Source: Halichondria panicea
Lineage: Eukaryota > Porifera > Demospongiae > Suberitida > Halichondriidae
Direction of reading: 5' to 3'
Assembly: GCF_963675165.1 (NCBI RefSeq)
Contig: NC_087389.1
Coordinates: 4,400,830 to 4,464,829 of the forward strand
Length of the DNA: 64,000 nucleotides
The notes below the pieces were generated by a model. The model was not told the origin of the DNA and did not search any database. It was given only the letters and a program-made list of their open reading frames with translations. Positions 33,701 to 43,900 of this stretch are shown here, one piece after another (position 1 is the first letter of the stretch; each line of letters starts with the position of its first letter). The translations under genes were made by a program, and so were the position numbers.

Positions 33701-36700
33701 GTTTACTATACACTATGTCATCCAATACATACACGATTATGTACACCTGCACATACCTTCATAGCATATATACACATGCATTCATAGCAAGCACCTTCAC
33801 ATTCAATCCTAATGTAAACAGTGTGTGATATCGTTGATACGCACATTATAATCAGCCAAAACAACAGAAAAAAAGAGAGAGGATTCAATAGAATAATTAT
33901 TATAGTCAGTGTTCAAAAGTCTAAAGAACTGTTTCGTTCACTTATGTATAATTATTTCATAGTTTAATTATAGACACAATGCGCTTTGACTCCCTTTTCT
34001 TGTACACAGGTCATATTCAAAGCTTGACAATCGAGTTCGCCACACGTATCAGGACCAGGCACATGCTTGACACATCGTGGTCGAGTACGTCTCCTCCCAA
34101 ACAGAGCACACTCGAATCCCTTCTTGCACCTCACTCCAGAGCAATCGAGAGGATGTTTAGAGTGTTTAGCAACACATTGAGCAACAGAATCGTGCTTCAC
34201 TTTGCAAATCATACCATTATCACAGGGTCCAAGCTCAGAACAATTTGTAGGCTTTTTATTCACACAGTTAGCTAATTTACCATTCCTTGTATACGCAACG
34301 TTACAGACAGTTTCGGCTGGGCACTCAACCATGCTACAATCAGAGGGTGCTGTATGGATATGCTTTGAAACGCAGCGAGGCCTCACATGATGTTCACACT
34401 TATGATGGCGACAAGTTAACGGCACCATCTCTTCAACACACACACGCTTTTCAGAACATTTCATTTCCGAGCAAGATGTGCGATTACATTTGTCGGTGAT
34501 GTCTTTTTGAAGGTTGTGCTTGTGGAAGAACAATGGCTGGCATGTTTCGTTGCAGTTGTTGGGTATGCAGACTGCGTACGGGTAAGGGGAGCAGGTTGCA
34601 TTCAGACACGGGTCCACAGGGCATGGCTCTTGTTCAGGACACAAGTATGCGGTGGCCTGTGCGATCGAACAAACGTACATGGTAATGCAATTATACAACT
34701 CATGAGATAATCTATCAATTGATCTACATGTATAAATTACCAGAACCAAGTATACAGACTAATCATGCTAGTGTTGTGCTATATAGTGAGAGTGGCATAT
34801 GAATTTTAGAATGTGAACTGTATTTGTATATAGTGCACTTACTTCACATCCAGTTAGTAGCAGGAGAACAGCTACAAGAAGAGTGCTCGAAATCATATCT
34901 ATAACTATAATTATGAGCTGTTTGATCACTTCAAGACTACTGATAATGAAATTGGTCAACAGTTATGATATTGAAAACAGTTGCTTCCAGGAAAGAAACC
35001 CAGCCAGTGTATATAGAGAGACACTCAATGTTTTCATTCAGTCAGGAACAAAGTTAAGCGGAATTGCCAGCTACACGCGCCCACACAAGGTACATGTACT
35101 AATTTATCATTGCACACTGCACATGTACACATGACATCATTGCCAATTAAGGAGAGTGGGTATAGGTAGCACGCACGCACACATACACACACACGTACGT
35201 ATACGTGTGTGTATCTAGAACGGCCAACACAATATCACTACCATTAAATTGCTAGAGCCCTTAACAGTAAAGTCATCTGGCCACAATAAGAGCTCTATAG
35301 TATCACATGACATACACTACACCCACCCCTGAGGCCAGATCCTCTGATATAGCTGAGAGGAGGAGTTCCTCGAAGTCCTCCACAGAGGGTAGAAGCAGCA
35401 AAGACACCTGGCATAGTACAAAGGTTAAAGCTAATGACAGCATGCATATACTTGTACCCAGAGGAGGTCTGACGTGCGTGCACTAATCACTACAAGTTCA
35501 GTGCATTGTGGTCATTGGGGTCACGTGATATTCCAGGCAAAATGCACTAGCACTTGTAGTGATTTGTGCACGCACGTCGGACCTCCTCTGACTTGCACCA
35601 TAGAATAGTTTTTGCGACATCACTTAAAGGATAAGAGAATGCTTTCGACATATGTATCAGCACATCACTTAAAGGATAAGAGAATGCTTTCGAAATATTT
35701 ATCAGCGTATCAGCTTCACTTAGTGTACATCGAGGCTATAATTATTGTATGGTGTACATTGAGGCTATATTGTATGGTGTACATTGAGGCTATATTGTAT
35801 ATTGTATGGTGTACATTGAGGCTCTATTGTATGGTGTACATTGAGGCTCTATTGTATGGTGTACATTGAGGCTATATACATGTATGGTGTACATTGAGGC
35901 TATATTGTATGGTGTACATCGAGGCTATAATTATTGTATGGTGTACATTGAGGCTATATTGTATATTGTATGGTGTACATTGAGGCTCTATTGTATGGTG
36001 TACATTGAGGCTCTATTGTATGGTGTACATTGAGGCTATATACATGTATGGTGTACATTGAGGCTATATTGTATGGTGTACATCGAGGCTATAATTATTG
36101 TATGGTGTACATTGAGGCTATATTGTATATTGTATGGTGTACATTGAGGCTCTATTGTATGGTGTACATTGAGGCTATATACATGTATGGTGTACATTGA
36201 GGCTATATTGTATGGTGTACATTGAGGCTTCACTAGAAATGGTACTATAGGTTTAAGAATAGAGCTATAAGCTTAAAGATGCATGCATGCAGTACACAGC
36301 CTACAGGTATGAAATGTATAAAGTTAGTGAGTTCACCTTCTCGAAGGTTCCAGAGCTGGTCTTGAGAAGTTTGGGAAACGCTACAAGTAAGAAGTTAACG
36401 AAAAAAATTATTACGTACTACAGTACGTAATAATTAACTGAGCGCTATAGTGCTACATGTATAAGTACGCATAGTCACAATGCTACGTAAGTACGTTCTT
36501 TAAACGTGTCTAGTCTAAAACACACAGACATTGTGTTCACCTTCGAGTACATTGGTGTGTGCGAGGCCCGGCACGTGGTCGTCCAACGAGATTAGAGTAT
36601 TGGGTGGTATAAAGGATGTGGCCTTGAGGAGGGTGGGGTGGGGACACAGGGAGCATGTCAGGATACACCCGGGGATGGGGACCAACTCTTTCTTATCTGT

Positions 36701-36917
36701 GGGAGGTAATGTGTGTGTCGGAGGGGGAGTCAGACACAATAGGACTTGAAATAAACTACATGTACAATGTACATAATTACAGTTGACAAAATTCAAGGAT
36801 GCAGTAAGGATGTGCACACACTGGTTGTGGTGGTAATTTATACTCCCACCTCTTGACAACCACCCACTATAATTATAGTCTATGACCTCTTTGGGCCTAG
36901 TTACTTGTAAGAGGCAA

Positions 36918-36984
<67 letters not shown>

Positions 36985-38824
36985 TTGAACTGAGATTGAG
37001 AATTGAAAAAATAGCCACCACTTTGAAAATCACTCAGTGACTCGACTTCGTGATTTTGAGAAAGATGGTAACGATGATAACTATACATAGGTAGCTCCTT
37101 AAATGTATGCACCTTCTCCTGTTGGGTGTGTCAGGGAGAACAAAGCTCTCGGACTGCCCTCGTATAGAGCCAAACGAACTGTGTTATGTGAGGGGGATTT
37201 CCCTCCTCTTGTCACGTTGACACGGCGATCAAACAGCGGGAACATCGACCAACCGAGACAGATCTGATGCTTGACAGAATCTGAGTGGACTAAAATACAA
37301 CTATCTTATCAAAGATGCACGTACCTGATAACACATACACAGTGGGGTTACTTACAAAAATCACTATTACAGCACAAACCCACAACGCCTAAACCCTTTC
37401 TAATCTGCTATAGTTGGGCGATTCTTCTATCAAAATTAATGAACAGCACAGCATACATACATTGTACCGCAAAACCGTTTAAAAAATTGTGCAAAATGTG
37501 GGTTTAATTCATCATTACCAAAGTTACAGTGCTTATGTTCGACTGACTGGTGGTGGTTTGTGACTCACATAGTGCGGTGAGCTCTATCACCAGGATGAGG
37601 GTGGGGTCTGACCCATTGCAATAGAAGAAGGCAACCTGGGAAAAGTAAGGTAGCAGTTGCTATGACAACTCAATAAATACACGTATAGTGATGTGCCCAG
37701 ATTTTCAAAAGGCTGCATGGATATTTCCATCCTCGAAATCAAATCAATACGCATAATTATTAGCCTCTTTTATGTACCTAAACATGTAGTGGTGGTTATT
37801 ATTTGTCTATATAATTCCGAGCAAAGCGAGGTTATGTTCGAGTCCTATCGAGATTTTCCGTGGCGGTGGCGGTGGTGGTGGTTGACGTCGAGGCAAAAGG
37901 AGCTCTACCTTGACTTCTGGTGAACATGTAGGCTTTGATACTTGGCGTGGAGTCTTGCAGATGCTGAGGGACGTTGACTCAAAGTCTTAGACCTCAGCAA
38001 CAGCCAGGAGTGGCTAAGCCGGACCCTGGACGGTCGAACTTATTTCTTGTATGTTGACCATTAGACGTCTTTACCAGATTGAATGCACATAGAACTAGCT
38101 TTCTTATGTGACAATTATTAGGTCCAGATCAGGCCATAAAACAACAAATCCCAGAGAGAGGTTAGTATAAAGTACAAATCCGCGTGTATTAAACATGCGC
38201 ATGCGTAGCGAGGTTTGCACTCCAGTGTAATGGTTTTGTTTAGAGGTGGTAGTACTAACCACCACCGACCAGTGTGCAGGGCACATCCCTGTACACTGTG
38301 ACTGAGTCACATCAATCTTTTGATTGACGTATTATTTTGTTAATTTTCTAAGCGCAGTGCTAGTAATAATGTAGAAAGAAGGATGATGTCAATTCATCTA
38401 AGCGTGGGTATTTCCAAAATCTAAGTTCCTGATTATAATACCTGCTCAATTGGGCACATGACGGCTCCAGTTTTCAGGCTCTCCACCAGCCTACAGGGCA
38501 TGCTGTCATAGAAACGCCCTTCAAACCTCTTGTAGGCATTGTTGAAGATGCATGTACGGAACTTGTACTCAGCCAAATGAACAGACGTCTGCTTCTGCAT
38601 AAGAGATTGGTTCTAAAAATTAATGGAAGAACGCAGAGCTATTGATTCGAAGGAATGTTTTCATGCATTTCATGCACGAAAACATTCACTTTCAAGTGAT
38701 GTACAACCAGACTTCTTAATTTTAATACCTCAACTTTTCGGCCTAGCAAATTAGCATATCCCTCAAGAGATCTGTATGCCAGCTGGAAAGACTTCTGATC
38801 GCTGCTACCTCCTTTCAGCGACAT
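21727..38824 (-). CDS. NPHP4: Nephrocystin-4 homologue, about 31 exons
   Basis: Conceptual splicing gives about 1,320 residues (human protein 1,426), colinear with vertebrate nephrocystin-4 from the N-terminal region to the last residues. NPHP4 is a scaffold of the ciliary transition zone that works with NPHP1 and RPGRIP1L. Matching landmarks in order: LAEYKFRTCIFNNAYKRFEG, LYEGSPRALF, PSVEDFEELL, IEERRLK, VVFQLEYV, WAVWNP, GKLTFKF, CLIIDLYDRDSLFLLGTA, KFDRMQRVREM, VAWNDPELK, HPGETVHLPFKYLTF, LLHFYHSEKSFLKK, SAVDVDNKMAIGQWLVVS, ISFTNPYPKKKSFHL, VYIFINDNKDLTEECF. Two other genes lie in its introns. The start is uncertain: ATG 38824 follows a stop, but the frame upstream (PKKS, about 38835-38924) also resembles the family N-terminus in a different phase, so either an indel or a missed intron exists there. 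Confidence 0.93.
22538..22813. mobile_element. Pogo/Tigger-like MITE, complete, 276 bp
   Basis: Ends are CAGTAGAACCTCGATTATCC and its perfect inverse GGATAATCGAGGTTCTACTG, flanked on both sides by TA (22536-22537 and 22814-22815), the TA duplication of Tc1/mariner-pogo elements. It lies in an intron between the third-last and second-last NPHP4 exons. No transposase. Confidence 0.9.
23175..23300. repeat. GT/GGGG-rich low-complexity tract in NPHP4 intron
   Basis: Irregular GTGTGTGT and GGGGTGGGG runs repeated with GTCAGTATCTGTGTGTG. The open frame across it is only a translation of the simple repeat. Confidence 0.7.
23805..24272. repeat. Minisatellite, 13 units of 36 bp
   Basis: Exactly 468 bp made of 13 copies of a 36-bp unit TCCATGTACTGTAGGGCTAC..., nearly identical; a few units have TACATG for TCCATG and one has CCCCA. 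Each unit contains TGTAGGG and its inverse CCCTACA around CTACCCTATAA, so each can form a hairpin, and it reads like distorted TTAGGG/CCCTAA. It sits in the NPHP4 intron between 23675 and 24338. Confidence 0.95.
26060..26600. repeat. Interspersed repeat R2, copy 1 (copy 2 at 51507-51960)
   Basis: Shares with 51507-51960 the start AATGAAAGCACCGCGGGTGC, GGAGGTGCCAAAGCT, TTAATTTTGCTGCATGCA, GATGCCAAAAGTTCAAGT, CATAACTCGAGAACAAAGCA and the end CTCGCTTGCGCATGCGCACC. NPHP4 exon 26502-26536 lies inside the similar stretch, so copy 2 in the BORCS6 intron may carry a dead copy of that exon. Class unknown. Confidence 0.75.
29349..29456. repeat. 36-bp minisatellite overlapping an NPHP4 splice donor
   Basis: Three units of 36 bp (29349-29384, 29385-29420, 29421-29456). 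On the minus strand each unit reads GTAACCACACCCCCTCATCA followed by TATCAG|GTAT, so each offers the same possible donor site (after 29427, 29391 and 29355). The unit is 12 codons and stays open in the exon frame. Confidence 0.85.
31049..32833 (-). CDS. POT/PTR (SLC15-like) transporter, intronless, nested in NPHP4
   Basis: 594 residues in one exon with about 11-12 hydrophobic segments. After the first two helices comes FGGFLADVYYGRYKVIA (about 90-106), the signature of proton-coupled oligopeptide transporters (G-G-x-x-A-D-x-x-x-G-R-Y). A hydrophilic central loop with KKHKRPVGHPTAFAYCDNY separates the two halves. The second half starts VEDVKTFIRIFLMLLILGPI. It ends in a basic cytoplasmic tail (RKYQYRKREEAPYSQ). 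The central-helix motifs of bona fide peptide symporters (such as FDQQ) are not seen, so the substrate cannot be predicted. It lies on the same strand as its host, inside the intron 30816-33332. Lack of introns in an intron-rich host suggests retroposition. Confidence 0.7.
   Translation of the reverse strand: MRANVRQLRSYSTFDPPRPTGSSRSRCCPYPTSKSLVLVLIWTAVVGFINSVINASPDHIITSIVSEDIILDVVVILYIAFAINMICYPFGGFLADVYYGRYKVIAASLICLALSMLMAFILFLCSIQIHVNILSSVWKKGMFVLGALMTFIPLAIGLAGFTSNIVQFGLDQLQDVPSIKLSAFIHLYVWANRLGNTVFDMMYAVKECFFHTSIETKLTDGLLYALPSSLFVVLLALILLNCCAHRMFNKEKVKYNPYKMIVRVLRFAKKHKRPVGHPTAFAYCDNYQPSRMDFAKERYGGPFTTADVEDVKTFIRIFLMLLILGPIFVTCVPTSFFLFSYFAVNLGTSTVVSRNFCNANWLLLESGLLSGLFSTAILPLYMLLFPVLSRRNCLPKILNRIVLGSILFTITITNMLAVDVAGNVLVMGERNSTCMLTQFPSIISEPLNLHWWVLIFPNLTKTLALDLIMASAFEFISAQSPHTMKVVLVGMLFAVRGFFQLIEAISLIPFFSQTIWETFDCKISCESSYYLLTAVISIAGLIAFIIAARKYQYRKREEAPYSQSQVEEIYDRLLTDRERRIEARKHNLMGQLLN
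33964..34896 (-). CDS. Secreted cysteine-rich protein with FOLN-like repeats, nested in NPHP4
   Basis: Two exons: 34843-34896 (MISSTLLVAVLLLLTGCE, a signal peptide) and 33964-34656, joined in phase 0 at GAA|GTAAG and CAG|GCC; 248 residues in total. The mature part begins CPEQEPCPVDPC and then repeats a module of the form C-S-x-x-x-C-x(4-6)-C-x(8-12)-C-V about five times (DCSMVECPAETVC, NCSELGPCDNGMIC, DCSGVRCKKGFEC, TCGELDCQALNMTC). That spacing resembles the FOLN/follistatin N-terminal and antistasin-like small cysteine domains. Basic linkers (RHHKCEHHVRPR, GRRRTRPR) could bind glycosaminoglycans; that is inference. It sits in NPHP4 intron 7 on the same strand. Role unknown: extracellular matrix, inhibitor or cue. 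Confidence 0.8.
35459..35591. mobile_element. hAT-type MITE, family M1, copy 2
   Basis: Full-length second copy of the hairpin at 7788-7921: CAGAGGAGGTCTGACGTG to its inverse CCTCCTCTGA, flanked by CTTGTACC and CTTGCACC (7 of 8 match). The inner part is about 85% like copy 1 by eye. It lies in the NPHP4 intron between 35407 and 36337. Confidence 0.85.
35723..36229. repeat. Tandem array of about 25-bp units with higher-order structure
   Basis: The unit GTGTACATTGAGGCTATATT plus GTATG repeats about 20 times. Variants (ATCGAGG, GCTCTATT, TATACATG, TATTGTAT insertions) recur in the same order every 170-175 bp, which shows a higher-order repeat. Open frames on both strands here are repeat translations. 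Within an NPHP4 intron. Confidence 0.9.
36919..36981. repeat. (TG)n microsatellite
   Basis: About 31 uninterrupted TG dinucleotides in the NPHP4 intron between 36696 and 37113. Confidence 0.98.
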
Positions 38825-39849
38825 TTAATACAGCTCTTCTTAGGAACCCACATGGTCTGCTGTAACTGTGCCTGTGGAGGGAACGCCCCCAAAATGTCTT
38901 TTCTGGTAATGATGGTTTCTAAAATAAGTATATTTTGACTCCAGCGCGCGCGGTCTCTTCGCGGCCTGGAATCGAGGCTAATTAGGAGCACATGAGGATA
39001 TCTCCTCATGATGCTCCTGATACAATGAATAGCTAGTATAGGTAGTGCACATTTTGTTAAAAATTATGCTGATGCTGGCATAATTCTTAACGAGAAAATA
39101 GGCAGGTTTTAGAAATACAGGTCTTCTGTCGATCGTGGGAAAATGTGCTAAGCATGTTGCTCACCAACTAATTAGCAACGATATTTTAGTCTAGATCTGC
39201 TATATAATTACAGTGGAGGCCGGACTCTAGCTCCCAGCGGATGGGAGCGTCTGCATGGGTACGTAGTTATCGTACATTTTTGTACAATTGCTGCAACTCA
39301 TCACCGAATATTAATTCGGAGGAATAATTAATGGAAATAATAATTATACATGGTTATACCTGACAATAATTACCTATAGCTAGCTCATAGCTATAGCTGT
39401 TAATTCTTCTTAGCAGTAACCATTATACATGTATATAGCATTAACCAATTGCAAGGGGTGAGTGTAAAAGCTGGAATGTGGAATATGGAACGGAATATGG
39501 AATGACATGCTTAGTAATAAAAAGAGAGCTGCTGATGGTGCTCTGTATTTTTTTTTTAAGTCATACTATACACTAAAAAAGTACAGAGCACCATCAGCAG
39601 CTCTCTAGATCTTTTATTACTAAATTTGTCATTCCGTATTCCGTTCCATATCCGTTCCATATTCCATTCCATTCCGCATTCCAGCTTTTACACTCACCCT
39701 TAACCAAGTACAGTTTATGATATACAGTGTACGTACAATCGAAACAATCCAATACCATACATGCAGTCAAGTACATTAAGATGATGATAATAACTGTGAT
39801 AACTGATAGTCTGTAGTGCACACATAAAGACAGCTAAGATGTGTAAACG
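38825..39849. other. Region between BORCS6 and NPHP4 with a foldback element
   Basis: Both genes run on the minus strand with roughly 1 kb between BORCS6 stop and the first clear NPHP4 exon, so this holds the NPHP4 promoter. A hairpin (GGAGCACATGAGGA / TCCTCATGATGCTCC) is at 38985-39017. A foldback element fills 39456-39705: arms GGGTGAGTGTAAAAGCTGGA and its inverse, about 100 bp each, with imperfect flanks AACCAATTGC / AACCAAGTAC suggesting a 10-bp target duplication. CCTGGAATCGAGGCTA at 38967 is a MULE-end fragment. Confidence 0.65.
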
Positions 39850-40962
39850 TCAAGTAGTTCTGAACTGTCTTTCTAACACTCTCAGTTTGATATCCACTTC
39901 TCGTCTGTAGGTGATAGACATTAAGGATCGAACAGATTATAATTCCTTGCCTGCTCTATCGATTCAAACGCTTACTATACAACATCAGTCAATAATAGCC
40001 AACCACCTCTGTTCTCGCTTCTTAAAAAATGATGAAATTTAGTATTAAGTGAGGATACATTTGCGATGCTATCTGCTGCAGTGGACCCAACGATTTGTGA
40101 AGCTCTTCAAACTTGGACATAAACACATACATTGCCTGAGGGGAAATAAAACAAATACACTAAGTATAGCAAATAAATACAGTGTCCTATAATCATAGAT
40201 TGAAGAGTTAGAGGGATAGGAAACGGAGTGGTGCACGTGATGATTTTACATTGAATCTGCAGTGGAGCCTCGAAAAATATCCGCGTTACGAGGCTATTAA
40301 GCACATTTTTGCCGGGTAACTCCCAAAGCTGTGTTTCCTCGAGACATCATCTCTTTCAGCAATTTATAACACGCCTAGTCCATGAGCCACGTGTAGTACT
40401 TGCTAATGTCTGACCACACCCAGTAAAAAGAGACTTTCCATATATGTTCCCAAGGCTGTTTTAGAGCTATTGGAACATATAACGTGTAAGCGTGCTGGTT
40501 ATGACTATTACAATAGGTATAGACCTTGAAATATAAGTGAGTTGCACGGACTAAGCACAGTTACTTGTAGTTTATTATGCATTGAGTGTAGAAATAGACA
40601 TTGTTGTGATGGCCTCGATTAAACTGCAGCGTAGCGCGGATGTTACTCGAGATACAAATCGTTTCCTATCCCTCTAACTCTTCAATCTATGCTATAATCA
40701 AAGAGTTGAATTGGGATTTTGATACTAGATCATGTTACGAACTATAAGATATACTTACTGTATGTATGGAACATTGCATGCATGTATGTGTACGTTGTGG
40801 AATACTAAAAGTCTATCCATGCATACGTGCATATACTCGGGTGTTAAGTGCATGAAAAAGTAGAGGGTTGAATCGTACCTTGATATTGGAGTCCACTACA
40901 GTGTGTAAGTTATCCACAGACTCTCTGTGTAGTTCAATAGACTGCTTGGAACACACCGACAT
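39850..40962 (-). other. BORCS6: BORCS6 3' exon block
   Basis: Exon 40879-40962 (28 codons, MSVCSKQSIELH to DSNIK), exon 40059-40135 (25 codons plus two bases, donor CAAAT|GTATCC) and terminal exon 39850-39904 ending RQFRTT. The joint at codon Ile (AT|A) continues the helix as QQIASQIREVDIKLRVLERQ. The distance from 62458 to 40962 is 21,495 bp. Confidence 0.8.
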
Positions 40963-43900
40963 CTGTATGTGATGTATGAGAGAAAAGCAGCAGATAATTA
41001 TAGTGTCAACGATAGTAGAGGAACCTGCATATTGCAGTCACCCCCCAGGGCAGACAATATGCTGTATAATTATGTATAATAAAGGCAGGTTGAAACACAT
41101 TCTATATAGGGGACTTTGTGGGGCTTGGCTGTATTATATGATCATGCACAATACACACATATGCAGGTATACATGTAAGGGGTGAGAATGACAATAACGC
41201 CTCAGGGCATGTGATGTATGCACTAAAAGACTTCTCCTAAAAAATTAATTATGCTCATTTCATAATAATGATAGGATCTATCAGGAGCCCATAAAGAGAA
41301 GGAGCGGCTAACTACGGGGATCATATCTCGTAAGTGGTTATGACCGCATTTCCATATATGCAGGGTCCACTAAGTGGTTGAATCCCTACACGTATTATAC
41401 GCAATGCAGGGATGCGGTTTGCAACCACTTAGTCGCTTCCATACAAGGAAGTGCGGTTTCACCGGCAATTACGAGATGTGATCCCCGAGTGTACGTTGAA
41501 GTTGGCCGCTCCTTCTCTTTATGGGCTCCTGGATCTATATATACATTGAACTAACTAATATGAACCCCTTAACAGTTAAATCTGGACACAAAGTGTATGG
41601 ACACTTAAAAAAGTATACAAGCCTCTCTAGGAAAACAGTTTGTACAACACATCACATACTGCTATTAGAAAGCTTGGTGTGAACAAGAAAGCATACAGTT
41701 CATGCAGAGTGTACAACCACATATTACAAGCCAACAATGGCAATTCAAAACACTTCAATTCTACATCATGAAAAAATCGATTTGGGTAAAGGAAACATAC
41801 ACATACACATTCAACAAGTCTACGTGTTGTTCTGATTTGTGTTGGGTGCATTCTGTCTAGAGCCTTCCCCGGTATTCTGTTGAACAGCCGAATCATAGGC
41901 AGGTGGCAAAACACCACCACCTTGTTGTTGCCGTGTACCCCTACTCTCGACAGCCACTGTAGCCGGTGTGCCAGCTGTGGTCGAGGGGATATTCTGCTGC
42001 TGATAACGCATGGCCGACGAATAAGAAGGTGGAGCATCACCGAGGTTGCTAGGAGCGATGTCAGAGAGATTGGGAGCAGTAGCTGGGAGGGAGCGATCGC
42101 TTATTCCAGCTGCTCTCTGTATATATATAAGCGTGAAAACAAATTTATCAAAATGAGGTACTACTGCATGTACACTATGAATGCATCAATTACGTATAGT
42201 ATAAATTAAGCCCCTTTGGTGATCTTATCGAAAGAATGACTGACAGAGCTTGTGATTTCTTCTCACCTGGCCTTGTCCATTGTACATGGTGTTAGTAGAC
42301 GGAGGATAGTACTGATGGCCAACAACTCCGCCAGCTTGCGCGTTATTTTGTCCTCTCATGCGTTCATATCGTCTCTGTCTTCTCTGGTTGCTCCACGGGT
42401 AATACTGATTAGTTTCATACGGGTCTTGCCTTCTGTTCAAATTATTTGTCCCATTTGGGTTTCTTCGCCACGAACGGTTGCTCGATCCAAAGAACCTTTC
42501 GCTCTCGATACCTCTCGATCTTGGACTTTGGCACATTCTAAAACAGTATGAAGCCATTACACATAAAATCAGAATACCAGCAATTGCCGGTGCGATGTAG
42601 TAGAAATAGCTCCAATTGAAATAAGGGTAAATAAAGTCATTTCCATTGGGATCATTCACAGCTACCATTTCTTTCAGCTACTGAAGTACTAGTCTTGGAA
42701 GATTGACTGTGGTTAGTTATGGCAGCTGAAACTGCAACTACAGAGCTAATGTGACTGTCGTCATGAATAGAGTTGCATAGTGTATAGGACAGGTACAAGC
42801 TGTGAACAGTGTAGACCATTAAAATACATGTACACACTGCACGTGCTCAATTAGTGGAAAGCTATTTCTGTACAGTTCTACAAATTATATATAATAATAT
42901 GAGGTGAACAGCATGCAATCACTACAAAATAAATATGGTTTCAGGACACCTTTATAATTATGAAGCAATAATTACTATACATTTTGGTGTGCATGTGAGT
43001 CAACAACACTGCGTGAGCAAAATTGGTGAATGTAATAGTACAATTATTATATAGTTCTGGTACGTTCGTATCTATCTTGCATCATTGTCTTGTCTCACTG
43101 CCACATCGTAAGCTGGAGGCAAAACAGTAGTTATAGCTTCAGCCCCTGTGGGGAGGGGGTTAGCCGAGACGCTAAAGGTCAAAGGTGAGGGTGTTCTGGG
43201 TTGGTATCGCTGAGAGAGTATAGCTGTAGCGTAGGGAGGTGGGGGGTCAGTAGCCGAAGACGATTGTGGGTTCCCAAGGGGATCACTTGTTTCCGCTACT
43301 CTCTATACAGGAAAAGAAGACATGTACGGTGAAGGTCCTTCATGACCATTATTTTGTTATGCCATTATGAAAGGACTACTGCGTATATACTCGAAGGCAT
43401 GGAATTTTTTGTTTGCACATCAGTTTTATGGGTTTGAATCCCCAACAGGGGACAGATATATTGTACACAAAGAACATGGTTTCTGATACATGCATACAAC
43501 TGCATGATACACACATTAGCTTATAGTTACCTGTGTACTGAGGAAAGGGCTAGGTGGACTGTAGTATTGGTAGTCCACTCCTGGTTCAATCCTATACTGA
43601 TCATCTGTTTCAACCAATATCCGCCTCTGGGAATTACCCGATAAAGAAAACTCACTAGATGGATCGTCTCTCCTCAAATTATTTGAATCTGAAGGAGCTC
43701 GTCGGAAAAAGTTTTGACCTCTTTGAGAACGACGAAACCGAGAGCAGTACAAAAACACAGCAAAGGCTATGAACAGTCCACCAATAACAGAGGCAGCAAT
43801 GAAAATGTAGTCATTGTTGATGTCAAAACTTGAAATGATACCGCTCATTCTAGATTTAGTGTTTAGCTATATGACTTGTTTCACTAGCTTCTATAAAGGG

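Larger units (their letters stand above)
33333..38824 (-). other. NPHP4: NPHP4 exons 1-9 (N-terminal third)
   Basis: Exons read from GT/AG sites and phase: 38729-38824, 38442-38594, 37569-37635, 37113-37289, 36541-36696, 36337-36380, 35327-35407, 33602-33652, 33333-33470. All joints from exon 2 to exon 9 agree in phase and protein similarity. Intron 7 (33653-35326) holds the FOLN-like gene and intron 9 (30816-33332) the POT-like gene. Intron 4 carries a long TG run, intron 6 the 25-bp tandem array and an M1 MITE. Confidence 0.85.

Noticed and set aside
35612-36233. Open frames on both strands
   Set aside because: Translations of the 25-bp tandem array.
36515-37033. 172-codon open frame with a long His-Thr run
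   Set aside because: It is the translation of the (TG)n microsatellite fused by chance to a real NPHP4 exon (36541-36696).
43425-43455. B-box-like GGTTTGAATCCC suggesting a tRNA
   Set aside because: No A box, no acceptor stem and no anticodon arm at the proper distance upstream.
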